From NCBI RefSeq assembly GCF_006494815.1, contig NZ_CP041091.1:1196001-1260000 (forward strand): a DNA stretch of 64,000 nucleotides, in the 5' to 3' direction. Every line of letters starts with the position of its first letter. The first letter of the stretch is position 1. The stretch comes from Nocardioides sambongensis. Lineage in GTDB: Bacteria > Actinomycetota > Actinomycetes > Propionibacteriales > Nocardioidaceae. Both the position numbers and the translations under genes were made by a program. Of the stretch, positions 11,019 to 20,183 are shown piece by piece. The notes beneath the pieces are model-generated. The model was not told the DNA's origin. It ran no database searches and saw nothing but the letters and a program-made list of their open reading frames with translations.

Positions 11019-11649
11019 CGCGCCCCCGGTCCGCGGAGCGACGCGGGCCAGTGGTCACCATCAGGGTGCGCACCTGCCAGGCGTAGAGGATGCCGGCCCA
11101 CCAGTACAGACCGATGCCCCAGGCGGCGAAGGCCCACCCGAAGACCAGCGCGAGCGTGGCCACCACGCCGTCACCGTCGCCGAGCAGCAGCAGGGGGAAG
11201 GCGTAGAGCAGGTTGAACGTGGCTGCCTTGCCGAGGAAGTGGACCGGGAGCGCGCTGTAGCCGCGGGTGCGCAGTAGCGGCACCAGGCCCCACATCAGCA
11301 GGTCGCGCAGCGGCAGGCACAGCGCCACCGCCCACGGGATCACCTCGCGCAGCGCCAGCCCGACCACCACCGCCAGGATGTAGAGGCGGTCGGCGACCGG
11401 GTCGAGGAGCTCGCCGAGCACCGTCTGCTGGTTGAACCGTCGCGCCAACCAGCCGTCCAGGTAGTCGGTGAAACCCGAGAAGGCGAGGACGGCCAGGGCC
11501 CACCCGTCCTCCTCGGGCCCGAGCACGAGCCACAGGAAGACCGGCACCAGGAGGAGCCGGAGGATGCTGAGCAGGTTCGGCAGCGTCCACACACGCCGGG
11601 ACGCGGCGGGAGTGGGGTCGCTGCTCGCCGAGCTCGTCACGGTGGTCAC
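11011..11649 (-). CDS. CDP-alcohol phosphatidyltransferase (PgsA-like)
   Basis: A 212-residue membrane enzyme that transfers a phosphatidyl group from CDP-diacylglycerol to an alcohol, most likely glycerol-3-phosphate (PgsA-like) or a phosphatidylglycerol-type acceptor (cardiolipin synthase-like). The family motif D-x2-D-G-x2-A-R-x8-G-x3-D-x3-D is complete, with metal-binding Asp62, Asp65, Asp83 and the catalytic Asp87. About five or six hydrophobic helices can be seen. The position next to DUF881/sbp equals that of Rv1822 (pgsA2) in M. tuberculosis. The exact acceptor cannot be told from sequence alone. Confidence 0.92.
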   Translation of the reverse strand: MTTVTSSASSDPTPAASRRVWTLPNLLSILRLLLVPVFLWLVLGPEEDGWALAVLAFSGFTDYLDGWLARRFNQQTVLGELLDPVADRLYILAVVVGLALREVIPWAVALCLPLRDLLMWGLVPLLRTRGYSALPVHFLGKAATFNLLYAFPLLLLGDGDGVVATLALVFGWAFAAWGIGLYWWAGILYAWQVRTLMVTTGPRRSADRGRDG

Positions 11650-11650
11650 C

Positions 11651-12721
11651 CTAGTCAGCCCCCGTCACGACCTGATCATCGGAATGAGCCGCGTCGCGGA
11701 TCTCTCCGACCAGTTCCTCGATGACGTCCTCCAGCGCGGCCACCCCGACGGTGGTCCCGGTCGGGTCCACCACGCGGGCCATGTGCGCGCCGCGCCGTTG
11801 GAGGACCTCGAGGGCGTCGTGCAGGGCGCTGCCCGGGGACACGTTGGCGAACGGCCGGAACCAGCGATCGGCGACCGGCCGGAGCCGGCGTACCTCGTCG
11901 GGCTCGAGGACGTCCTTGATGTGCAGGTAGCCGAGGAGCTCGGCGCCGTCGGTGTCGTCGACGACCGGGAAGCGGCTGAACCCGGTGGCGGCGCACAGCG
12001 CCTCGACGTCGGCCGCGGACGAGCCGCGTCGCACGGTGGCCAGGCTGTCGACGGGCATCATCACCGAGGCCACCGTCTTCTCGGTGAAGCCGAGAGCGCC
12101 AGCCAGGCGGTCGTACTCGTGCTCCGCGATCATCCCCTCGCCCCGGGACTCCTCGACGAGCGCGGCGACCTCCTCTCGGGTGAAGCTGCTGCTGACCTCG
12201 TCCTTCGGCTCGACGCGCAGCAGCCGCAGGATCCCGTTGGCCATCGCGTTGATGGTCACGATCACGGGGCGCAGCACGGCGACCAGGCCCAGCAGGATCG
12301 GGCCGAGGATCAGCGCCGAGCGCTCGGGTCCGGCGAGGGCGATGTTCTTCGGGACCATCTCCCCCAGCACCACGTGCAGGGAGACCACGATCGTCAGCGC
12401 GATCGCGAAGGCGATCGGGTGCACGGCGCCCTCGGGGAGCCCCAGTGCCTCGATGCCGGGCTCGATCAGGTGCGCGACGGCGGGCTCGCCGACCGCACCC
12501 AGTCCGAGCGAGCAGATGGTGATGCCGAGCTGGGCGCCGGCCATCATCTCCGAGACGTTCTCCATCGCGCGCAGCGTGGTCCGGGCCAGGCGCGAGCCCT
12601 CCTGGGCACGCGGCTCGATCTGGCTGCGCCGGGCCGAGATCAGCGCGAACTCCGCGCCCACGAAGAAGGCGTTCAGGGCGAGCAGCACGACCGCCAGGCC
12701 CACCGCGAAGAGGTCGCTCAT
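11651..12721 (-). CDS. CNNM/HlyC-CorC family protein with CBS pair (short paralogue)
   Basis: A 356-residue protein of the hemolysin-related CNNM family. An N-terminal DUF21 transmembrane domain (residues 1-180, with NAFFVGAEFALISARRS and HVVLGEMVPKNIAL) is followed by a cytoplasmic CBS pair (residues about 205-330). It lacks the C-terminal CorC_HlyC domain that the neighbouring paralogue retains. CNNM proteins are linked to Mg2+ homeostasis. Its ATG overlaps the stop of the upstream paralogue (ATGA, 12718-12721), so the two are translationally coupled and may form a heteromer (inference). It ends one base before the phosphatidyltransferase gene. Confidence 0.9.
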   Translation of the reverse strand: MSDLFAVGLAVVLLALNAFFVGAEFALISARRSQIEPRAQEGSRLARTTLRAMENVSEMMAGAQLGITICSLGLGAVGEPAVAHLIEPGIEALGLPEGAVHPIAFAIALTIVVSLHVVLGEMVPKNIALAGPERSALILGPILLGLVAVLRPVIVTINAMANGILRLLRVEPKDEVSSSFTREEVAALVEESRGEGMIAEHEYDRLAGALGFTEKTVASVMMPVDSLATVRRGSSAADVEALCAATGFSRFPVVDDTDGAELLGYLHIKDVLEPDEVRRLRPVADRWFRPFANVSPGSALHDALEVLQRRGAHMARVVDPTGTTVGVAALEDVIEELVGEIRDAAHSDDQVVTGAD

Positions 12722-14073
12722 CGCTCCACCTCCGTCTGCTCCGGTGTCTCCACCCGCAGCGAGAGCCGGTCGATGCGCAGGCCGTCCATGTGGTCGACGG
12801 TGAGGTGGGCGCGGCGCAGCACCGGCTCCCCGTCCTCGTCGTGGTCGGTCAGCTCCACCTCGGCGACCTCGCCCGCGGTCGGGATCCGTCCGAGCACCTC
12901 GAGCACCAGACCCGCGACGGTGTCGTAGTTCTCCCCCTCGGGCAGGGCGATCTCGGTCAGGTCCTCGACCTCGTCCGGCCGGAGCAGTCCGGACAGCGAC
13001 CAGGAGCCGTCGCGCCGCAGTCGGCCGCGCTGACCGAGGCGGTCGTGCTCGTCGGAGATGTCACCGACGATCTCCTCGATCACGTCCTCCAGCGTGACGA
13101 TGCCGGCGTGGTCGCCGTACTCGTCGAGGACGATGGCCATCTGGAAGCCGTCGGCCCGCAGCAGCGCCAGGAGCGGGTCCAGCCGAAGGCTGTCGGGGAC
13201 CACGATCGGCTTGGCCATCAGGTGCTTCACCTTGACCGTGGCCCGCTCGTGCAGCTGCAGTGCGACCGCGTTCTTGACGTGCACGGTGCCCACCACCGAC
13301 TCGTCGTCGTCGAGGACCGGGAACCGGGAGTTGCCGCTCTCCCGGGCCAGTGCGATCACCGCGCTGGCCCGGTCCTGCTCGCTCAGGGTCCGGGTGCGCA
13401 CCCGCGGCGTCATGATCTCCCCGGCGGTACGGGTGCCGAACTCGACCGAGCGCTCCATCAGCTCGGCGGTGTCGGCGTCGAGGGTGCCCACGTCCGCCGA
13501 GCGCTGGATCAGCGACGCCAGCTCGGCCGAGCTCCGTGCCGAGCGCAGCTCCTCCTGGGGCTCGACGCCGAGCCGCCGCACGATCGCGTTGGCGCTGCCG
13601 TTGAGCACCCGGATCGGGACGGCGCAGGCGGCCGTGAACAGGCGCATCGGGCGTTGGGTCGCTCGCGCCGTCGCCATCGGCAGCGCGATCGCGACGTTCT
13701 TCGGGACGAGCTCGCCGATCAGCATGGTGCCGATGGTGCTCAGCACCAGCCCGAGCGCGATCGCCACCGGGCTGACCGCACCCGGGGAGAGTCCGAGGTC
13801 GACCAGCAGCGGTCGGAGCAGTTCGGCGATCGCCGGCTCGGCCAGGAAGCCGATCCCGAGGTTCGTCACGGTGATGCCGACCTGGGCGCCCGAGAGCTGG
13901 GTGGAGAGCGAGCGCAGCGCGCGCTGCAGTCCGACCGCGGACCCGTCGCCGCCCGCCGCGGCCCGGTCGACCTGGCCGCGGTCGACGGTGACGAACGCGA
14001 ACTCGGCGGCCACGAAGAGCCCGCAGGCGAGCACGAGGAGGATGGCGATTCCCAGCAGAAGCCAGGGTGTCAT
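12718..14073 (-). CDS. CNNM/HlyC-CorC family protein with CBS pair and CorC domain
   Basis: A 451-residue paralogue of the gene downstream. It has a DUF21 membrane domain (CGLFVAAEFAFVTVDRGQVD; IGELVPKNVAI), a CBS pair (residues about 215-340; ILDEYG-like VLDEYGDHAGIVTLEDVIEE) and the C-terminal CorC_HlyC fold (residues about 355-440; GLLRPDEVEDLTEI, TVAGLVLEVLGRIP). Family members act in divalent cation export or Mg2+ homeostasis at the membrane; the old hemolysin label is misleading. ATG 14073 has AAGGA about ten bases upstream. It heads a two-gene unit with its paralogue and is divergent from the GGDEF-EAL gene. Confidence 0.92.
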   Translation of the reverse strand: MTPWLLLGIAILLVLACGLFVAAEFAFVTVDRGQVDRAAAGGDGSAVGLQRALRSLSTQLSGAQVGITVTNLGIGFLAEPAIAELLRPLLVDLGLSPGAVSPVAIALGLVLSTIGTMLIGELVPKNVAIALPMATARATQRPMRLFTAACAVPIRVLNGSANAIVRRLGVEPQEELRSARSSAELASLIQRSADVGTLDADTAELMERSVEFGTRTAGEIMTPRVRTRTLSEQDRASAVIALARESGNSRFPVLDDDESVVGTVHVKNAVALQLHERATVKVKHLMAKPIVVPDSLRLDPLLALLRADGFQMAIVLDEYGDHAGIVTLEDVIEEIVGDISDEHDRLGQRGRLRRDGSWSLSGLLRPDEVEDLTEIALPEGENYDTVAGLVLEVLGRIPTAGEVAEVELTDHDEDGEPVLRRAHLTVDHMDGLRIDRLSLRVETPEQTEVER

Positions 14074-14259
14074 CGAGCGGTGGTCCTTCGACGGGCGAGT
14101 ACGGCGGTCACACTGTACCGGCCGGACACGCACGAACAGGCGCGCCGGTGCCGAATCCGCGCCGAACCACGGATCCGCCCGCTACGCTGTGGCATCGCCG
14201 TCTCCACTGCTCCGCAGCGGGTGGTGACCAATCTCGGGACCGGGCAAGGAGGCGGGCGG

Positions 14260-16353
14260 ATGCCGGACGTTCCGGATGACCGCTTCGGTGGTGGTGCCGG
14301 CTCCGCGGACCCCACGGCGGACACCCCCGCACAGCTGCGTGCCGTGATCGAGGCAACGCCGGACGCCCTCGTCGTCATCGACGGCGACGGCCGGGTCCGC
14401 CTGGTCAACCGCGAGGCGGAGCGTCTCTTCGGCCACCCGCGCGCCCGGCTGCTCACCATGTCGGCCAACGACCTGCTCCCCGAGCGGCTGCGCCTACCGG
14501 CCGGGCGGCGTTGGCGGGCGAACCCGACGCGACGCCGGCTCGGCGAGGCGGACGGCCTCGCCGCCCTGCGCAGCGACGGCGCCGAGGTGCCGATCGAGAT
14601 CGCGGTGAGCGAGCTCGAGCTCGACGGCGACGCGGACGGCGGCGGCGAGCTGGTGCTGGCCGCGGTCCGGGACCTGACCTCACGGATCGCCGCGCGCACC
14701 CGTGCCGAGTCCGAGCTGCGGCGCTCGATGCTCGACTCGATCCCGTTCAGCGTGCTGGCCACCGATCGTGACGGCCTGATCGTCGCCGCCAACCCCGGAG
14801 CCGAGGCGCTGCTCGGGCGGGCCGCCGCCACTCTGGTGGGCCGGTCGATCACCGAGGTGCACGACCCAGCCGGCGCCGATGCGGCCGACGCCTCGGCGCT
14901 GCTCGCGGCCCGGGCCGGCTGCGAGCGGGAGACCGGCTACGTCCGCGCCGACGGAGCCGTGGTCCCGGTCAGCGAAGGGGTCAGCGAGCTGCGGAACCAG
15001 GACGGGTCGCTGCGCGGCTACCTGGCCGTCGCGCACGACATCACCGCCCGGCTGCAGGCGCAGGCCGCGGTGCACCGGATGACCACGCACGACCCGATGA
15101 CCAACCTGCCGAACCGGACGCTGCTGGAGCAGTACCTCGCCCAGTCGGTCGCCGAGGCGGTGGCCAACGGCCGCACCGGCGTGGTGCTGCTGCTCGACCT
15201 CGACCACTTCAAGAACGTCAACGACTCGCTGGGCCACCACGTCGGCGACCTGGTCCTCGCCGAGGTCGCCGAGCGCCTTCGCCGCTGGGCCGACGACGAG
15301 GACCTGGTGGCCCGCTTCGGGGGCGACGAGTTCGTGATCGTGATCAACGACGCCCGCGTCATGCCGTCGGTCGAGAGCAACCTGTTCGACCAGCTCACGA
15401 TGGCGATGACCGTGCACGGACACGACCTGGCCACCAGTGTCAGCATCGGCGGGGCGCTGTTCCCCCGGCACGGCACGGACGCCGCCGAGCTGATCCAGCA
15501 CGCCGACACGGCGATGTACGCCGCGAAGAGCGCCGGCCGCAACCAGCTCCAGTGGTTCGAGCACGGCATGCGCGTCCAGACCAACGAGCGGATGTCGCTG
15601 GCCTCGGCGCTGCGCCAGGCGCTGCGCGAGGAGGAGCTCTCCGTCGCCTACCAACCGCAGGTCGAGCTGGACACCGGCGTGACCATCGGGTTCGAGGCAC
15701 TGGCCCGCTGGGAGAGCCGGACCCTGGGCACGGTGGGGCCGGAGCGCTTCATCCCGGTCGCCGAGGACACCGGGATGATCGTCGACCTCGGTGCCTGGGT
15801 GCTGGAGCGCGCGTGCGAGGACATCGCACGGATCCAGGCCGAGCTCGGCCGTCCCCTCCGGCTCGGGGTGAACGTGTCGCCGCGGCAGTTCCGCTCGCGG
15901 GGATGGGTGGACACCGTGCTCTCCACCCTGGAGCGGACCGGCCTGCAGCCCTCGCAACTGGAGCTCGAGATCACCGAGGGGGTGCTGATGGACGAGCGGT
16001 GGCAGGTGATCGACACGCTCCGCGCGCTGCGCGACCGCGGGGTGAGCATCGCCATCGACGACTTCGGTCTCGGCTACTCCAGCCTCGCCTACCTGACCCG
16101 GTTCCCCATCGACAAGCTGAAGATCGACCGGGCGTTCGTCCGTGAGCTGGAACCGGACGAGGGCAGGGCTCCGATCATCGACGCGATCGTGGTGATGGCG
16201 CACGCACTCGGGATGCGGGTGGTGGCCGAGGGCGTGGAGAAGCCCGAGCAGGCGACGTACCTGCGCAACCGAGGGTGCGACGAGGCCCAGGGCTTCCTCT
16301 ACAGCGCAGCGGTGGAGCCGCAGCACGCGCTGCGCGCCGCCGGCGGTGCCTGA
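14260..16353 (+). CDS. PAS-PAS-GGDEF-EAL cyclic-di-GMP protein
   Basis: A 697-residue soluble sensor for c-di-GMP turnover. Two PAS domains (about residues 24-135 and 150-265) precede a GGDEF domain (275-430; RFGGDEFV intact near residue 352) and an EAL domain (445-690). The EAL domain keeps EALARW near residue 479, ELEITEGVLM, IDDFGLGYSSL and KIDRAFV, so both the cyclase and phosphodiesterase sites look competent; which activity dominates cannot be told. There is no transmembrane segment. ATG 14260 has AAGGAGG seven bases upstream. It is monocistronic and converges on the acyltransferase gene. Confidence 0.95.
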   Translation: MPDVPDDRFGGGAGSADPTADTPAQLRAVIEATPDALVVIDGDGRVRLVNREAERLFGHPRARLLTMSANDLLPERLRLPAGRRWRANPTRRRLGEADGLAALRSDGAEVPIEIAVSELELDGDADGGGELVLAAVRDLTSRIAARTRAESELRRSMLDSIPFSVLATDRDGLIVAANPGAEALLGRAAATLVGRSITEVHDPAGADAADASALLAARAGCERETGYVRADGAVVPVSEGVSELRNQDGSLRGYLAVAHDITARLQAQAAVHRMTTHDPMTNLPNRTLLEQYLAQSVAEAVANGRTGVVLLLDLDHFKNVNDSLGHHVGDLVLAEVAERLRRWADDEDLVARFGGDEFVIVINDARVMPSVESNLFDQLTMAMTVHGHDLATSVSIGGALFPRHGTDAAELIQHADTAMYAAKSAGRNQLQWFEHGMRVQTNERMSLASALRQALREEELSVAYQPQVELDTGVTIGFEALARWESRTLGTVGPERFIPVAEDTGMIVDLGAWVLERACEDIARIQAELGRPLRLGVNVSPRQFRSRGWVDTVLSTLERTGLQPSQLELEITEGVLMDERWQVIDTLRALRDRGVSIAIDDFGLGYSSLAYLTRFPIDKLKIDRAFVRELEPDEGRAPIIDAIVVMAHALGMRVVAEGVEKPEQATYLRNRGCDEAQGFLYSAAVEPQHALRAAGGA

Positions 16354-16410
16354 CCCGCCCCTCGGGATACGACCGGCGGGCTGTCCGTGACGCGGCCAGC
16401 CGGAAAGTGC

Positions 16411-17073
16411 TCAGCCGGAGAGCGCGGCCTGCGTCGCGGCACTCTCCTGCGCATCGCGGTCGAGGTCGGCGACACCGTGCAGGCGTCGTACGACGCGGGC
16501 GGGCACGCCGGCCACCACGCTGTCGTCCGGGATCTCGCCCCGCACGACGGCGCCCGCGCCGACGACGACCCGCCGCCCGACGCGGGCGCCCGGCAGGATG
16601 ATCGCGCCGTGGCCGATCCAGCTGCCGTCGCCGATGCTGACCGCGCGGTGCTCGCCGAACTGGCGGCCGATCGGCACCGCGGGGTCCGAGACACCGTGGG
16701 AGGCGTCGGAGATGAAGACGTCCTTGCCGAACCAGACGTCGTCACCGATCTCGATGCTCTCGTGTGCCGTGATGCAGGCGCGGGCGCCGATCACGCACCG
16801 GTCGCCGATCACCAGCCCGCGAGCCGGCAGTCCGCGCTGGCCGGGGCCGTAGCCCACCGAGAGCGTGCAGTAGCGGCCGATCAGCGTCTCCTCCCCGACA
16901 TGCATCGCCGAGGTGCCGAAGAGGCCCTCGACCGGGAAGCCGAGGCAGCTTCCCCGTCCGAAGGACGCGAAACCGTCGGCGACGTCCGTGCCCGGGGCGA
17001 TGTCGCCGTAGTGCTCCATCCGGCGCCAGGCGCCGTGGATCGCGCGATTGAGAACACGTTTCAGTGACACCAC
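16411..17073 (-). CDS. Hexapeptide-repeat acyltransferase (left-handed beta-helix)
   Basis: A 220-residue protein with many hexapeptide turns ([LIV]-G-x4), for example IGRYCTLSVGYG, IGDRCVIGARACITAHESI, IGDDVWFGKDVF and IGDGSWIGHGAIILPGARVG. This is the left-handed parallel beta-helix of O- and N-acetyltransferases such as maltose and WbbJ-type enzymes. A conserved DASHGV-like segment (ISDASHGVSD) supplies the usual catalytic histidine region. The acceptor is unknown; cell-wall or exopolysaccharide sugars are possible. The start is GTG 17073. It is divergent from fdhD. Confidence 0.85.
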   Translation of the reverse strand: MVSLKRVLNRAIHGAWRRMEHYGDIAPGTDVADGFASFGRGSCLGFPVEGLFGTSAMHVGEETLIGRYCTLSVGYGPGQRGLPARGLVIGDRCVIGARACITAHESIEIGDDVWFGKDVFISDASHGVSDPAVPIGRQFGEHRAVSIGDGSWIGHGAIILPGARVGRRVVVGAGAVVRGEIPDDSVVAGVPARVVRRLHGVADLDRDAQESAATQAALSG

Positions 17074-17133
17074 GGCGTGAGGCTACCGGGTGCCTCGATA
17101 GGTTCGGAGGTGCCGGACCAGGAGGTGGGAGCT

Positions 17134-17961
17134 GTGGGGCGGGTGACCGATCGTCGCCGGGTGCTGCGCGTGCGCGGGACGCGCACGGGCCGGCTCAGCG
17201 ACACGCTCGTGGTGGAGGAGCCGATGGAGCTCCGGGTGAACGGCGAGCCGCTGACCGTCACCATGCGCACCCCGGGCAGCGACTTCGACCTGGCCGCTGG
17301 GTTCCTGGTCGGGGAGGGCGTCGTCGGGCAGACCGGCGACATCACCGAGATCCGCTACTGCGACGGCGTCGACGCGGACGGACGCAACACCTACAACGTG
17401 GTCGACGTGACGCTCGCCGATCACATCCCCTCCCCCGCCGACCGCACCCGCCGGGTCACCACCACCTCCGCCTGCGGCGTGTGCGGACGGACCAGCCTCG
17501 ACGCCGTCCACCTCGCGGTCCGCCACCCGGTCGCCGAGGACCCCGCGATCCTCGACCTGGACGTCCTGCGCTCCCTTCCCGACCGGCTGCGGACCCAGCA
17601 GAAGGTCTTCGACCGCACCGGCGGACTGCACGCGGCCGGACTCTTCACCCCGCACGGCGAGCCGATCACGGTCCAGGAGGACGTGGGGCGCCACAACGCC
17701 GTGGACAAGGTCGTCGGAGACGCCCTCCGTGACGGTCGACTGCCGCTGACCGGCACCGTGCTGACCGTCAGCGGCCGGGCGTCGTTCGAGCTGGTCCAGA
17801 AAGCGCTGCTGGCCGGCATCCCGGTGCTCGTCGCCGTCTCCGCGCCCTCCACCCTGGCCGTCGACCTGGCCGAGGCGCACGGACTCACACTGGCCGGCTT
17901 CGTGCGCGGCGACTCGCTCAACGTCTACACCCGGCCCGACCGGATCGCGGGCTTGGCGTGA
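17134..17961 (+). CDS. fdhD: Formate dehydrogenase accessory sulfurtransferase FdhD
   Basis: FdhD moves sulfur from the cysteine desulfurase to the bis-MGD molybdenum cofactor and is needed for formate dehydrogenase and related enzymes. The 275-residue product has the CxxC sulfur-carrying motif at Cys114 and Cys117 (TSACGVCGRTS). It also has the family stretches PGSDFDLAAGFLVGEG, GGLHAAGLFT, EDVGRHNAVDKVVG and GRASFELVQKA. The GTG start at 17134 is chosen because AGGAGG lies eight bases upstream. No formate dehydrogenase or other Mo-enzyme gene is in the window, so its client must be encoded elsewhere. Confidence 0.96.
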   Translation: MGRVTDRRRVLRVRGTRTGRLSDTLVVEEPMELRVNGEPLTVTMRTPGSDFDLAAGFLVGEGVVGQTGDITEIRYCDGVDADGRNTYNVVDVTLADHIPSPADRTRRVTTTSACGVCGRTSLDAVHLAVRHPVAEDPAILDLDVLRSLPDRLRTQQKVFDRTGGLHAAGLFTPHGEPITVQEDVGRHNAVDKVVGDALRDGRLPLTGTVLTVSGRASFELVQKALLAGIPVLVAVSAPSTLAVDLAEAHGLTLAGFVRGDSLNVYTRPDRIAGLA

Positions 17962-18013
17962 CCATCCGCGCTGACCACGGCAGGGCCTGCCGACGGCGTG
18001 GGAGGGTGAGCCG

Positions 18014-19237
18014 GTGATCTCCTGGTTGGGCCAACCCACGCACCGGAGCTGGCTGGACGCCGAGTTCCGTCGCCTGGTCGGGTTCGGCCGCGACGTGCTC
18101 CACCCGGTGGGCGGCGCGTGCCACCTCGACGATCACGGCCGGCCGTCGCCCGAGCGCGGGGTGCACACCTGGATCACCGCCCGGATGCTGCACGTGCACG
18201 GCCTCGCCGCCGCGGCCGGCCTGCCCGGCTCGGGCGGCCGGGCCCGGGCGCTGCTCGCCGGCCTCGAGGGGCCGCTGCGCGATGCGGCGCGCGGCGGGTG
18301 GCACCACCACCTCGGCGCCGACGGCATCCCCGACGTGGCTCCGCGGTCCTGCTACGACCACGCGTTCGTCCTGCTCGGGCTCTCCACCGCGGTGACGGCC
18401 GAGGTGGAGGGCGCGGACCGCCTGCTCGACGAGGCCACCGACGTCTTCGAGCGACGCTTCTGGGACGAGACCGCCGGTCGTTGCGTCGACGAGTGGAGCG
18501 CGGACTGGTCCGAGCCGGCGCCGTACCGCGGACTGAACGCGAACATGCACGCCGTCGAGGCGATGCTCGCGGTCTCCGACGTCACCGGCGAGCGGGTGTG
18601 GCTCGACCGGGCGAGTCGGATCTGCGAGCTGGTCGTCGGCCTGGGCCGTGACCACGGCGGACGGCTGCCCGAGCACTTCGACGAGCACTGGACGCCCGAC
18701 CTGGAGTACAACCGGGAGCGGCCCGACGACCCGTTCAAGCCCTACGGTGCCACCGTCGGTCACGGGCTGGAGTGGGCACGGCTGCTGCTCCACGTCGAGG
18801 CCTCGGCCGGGGTGGAGCGTCCCGACCTGCTCACCACGGCGCAGACACTCTTCGACCGTGCCGTCCAGGACGGGTGGGCACCCGACGGCCGGCCCGGTTT
18901 CGCGTACACGACCGACTGGGAGGGTCGACCGGTGGTCACCGCCCGGATGCACTGGGTCGCGGCCGAGGCGGTCGCGGCCGCCGCGGCGCTCCACCGCCGC
19001 ACCGGCGAGGAGCGCTACCTTACCGCCTACCGAACCTGGTGGGACCACATCGACGACTGCTTCATCGACCGCGCCGCCGGCTCCTGGTGGCACCAGCTCG
19101 ACGAGGACCTGCGCCCCGCCACCGGCGTGTGGTCGGGGAAGCCGGACCTCTACCACGCGGTCCAGGCCACCCTGCTCCCCCGACTCGGGCCGGCACCGTC
19201 CCTGGCCCGCGCCGTGGCCGAAGGAGGACTGCGATGA
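18014..19237 (+). CDS. AGE-family sugar epimerase/isomerase
   Basis: A 407-residue (alpha/alpha)6-barrel protein of the N-acylglucosamine 2-epimerase family, which includes mannose isomerase, sulfoquinovose isomerase (YihS) and cellobiose 2-epimerase. Conserved sites are visible: RMLHVHGLAAA, YDHAFVLLGLS, GLNANMHAVEAMLA, the HGLEWARLLLH catalytic histidine and ARMHWVAAEAVAAA. The length fits mannose/sulfoquinovose-type isomerases. The GTG start at 18014 has GGAGGG upstream. Its stop overlaps the start of a PfkB-family sugar kinase (ATGA), so a ketose made by the isomerase is probably phosphorylated by the kinase. The actual sugar is an inference (mannose to fructose is simplest). Confidence 0.88.
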   Translation: MISWLGQPTHRSWLDAEFRRLVGFGRDVLHPVGGACHLDDHGRPSPERGVHTWITARMLHVHGLAAAAGLPGSGGRARALLAGLEGPLRDAARGGWHHHLGADGIPDVAPRSCYDHAFVLLGLSTAVTAEVEGADRLLDEATDVFERRFWDETAGRCVDEWSADWSEPAPYRGLNANMHAVEAMLAVSDVTGERVWLDRASRICELVVGLGRDHGGRLPEHFDEHWTPDLEYNRERPDDPFKPYGATVGHGLEWARLLLHVEASAGVERPDLLTTAQTLFDRAVQDGWAPDGRPGFAYTTDWEGRPVVTARMHWVAAEAVAAAAALHRRTGEERYLTAYRTWWDHIDDCFIDRAAGSWWHQLDEDLRPATGVWSGKPDLYHAVQATLLPRLGPAPSLARAVAEGGLR

Positions 19238-20183
19238 CCGGGACCACCGAGCCGGACGTGCTGGTCGTCGGCGAGGCGCTGATCGACGTCGTCGAGCGGC
19301 CGGGGCGGCCCACCGCGCGGATGCCGGGCGGCAGCCCCGCCAACGTGGCCCTGGCGCTGGGCCGTCTGGGGCGTCGTACCCGATTGGCGACGGTGCTCGG
19401 CCGGGACGACGACGCGGAGCTGCTGCGCGGATGGCTCGCGGAGAGCGACGTCGCCGTCGAGGCGACGCCCGCCTCCACCGGGAGGACCAGCACCGCCCGG
19501 GCGGTGCTGAACGACTCGGGGTCCGCGACCTACGACTTCGACCTCGCCTGGGAGCCGGTGCAGGTGCGGCCCGGTCCGATCGGCGTGCTCCACATCGGGT
19601 CCATCGCCAGTGTGCTCGCGCCGGGCGCGGACGCCGTCCGGGACCTGGTACGACGGGCGCGGGACGGCGCCCTGGTCAGCTTCGACCCCAACGCCCGGCC
19701 GTCGATCACCCCGGACCGCGACGCGGTCCTGAGCCGCGTCCTCGAGCTGGTCGCGCTCTCCGACGTGGTGAAGGTGAGCGAGGAGGACCTGGCCTGGTAC
19801 GACCCCGCACGGGTCCGCGCGAGGTGGCCGCCGCGTGGGCTCGCCTCGGGCCGGCGCTCGTCGTGGTGACCCACGGCGCCGACGGGGCCACCCTGGCCCG
19901 CGCGGACGGCACCTCGCTGGCGGTCGCGGGTGCGCGGGTGGAGGTCGCCGACACCATCGCCGCCGGCGACACGTTCACCGCCGGGCTGCTGGACGCGTTG
20001 ATCCAGCGCGGCGCACACGGAGCCTCGGCCCCTGCCGTGATCGCCGATCTGGCCGACGACGCGCTCGCCGCGGCCGCACGCCACGCAGTCACCGCGGCCG
20101 GCATCGCCGTCTCCCGGCCGGGGGCCGACCCGCCGTGGCGCCCGGAGCTGACCGAGGCGCTACTGCGCGCCGCCGGCGGCTAG
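19234..20183 (+). pseudogene. PfkB-family carbohydrate kinase (fructokinase-like), frameshifted
   Basis: A ribokinase/PfkB-fold sugar kinase read in two frames. The first frame from ATG 19234 (AAGGAGG upstream) gives the N-terminal two thirds, with VGEALIDVV, MPGGSPANVALALGRLG and VSFDPNARPSI, and ends in nonsense after ARVRARWPP. From about 19815 the next frame continues EVAAAWARLGPALVVVTHGA and carries the signature DTIAAGDTFTAGLL, whose Asp is the catalytic base. One added base near 19813-19822 (in cgcgcgagg) restores a 315-residue enzyme. As written, the product lacks its catalytic end. It is coupled to the AGE-family gene by a four-base overlap. Sequence error or true inactivation cannot be separated here. 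Confidence 0.85.

Noticed and set aside
12790..14259. The in-frame extension upstream of the GGDEF-EAL protein (to 12790)
   Set aside because: It is antisense to the CNNM gene, low in complexity, and the ATG at 14260 has a strong Shine-Dalgarno.
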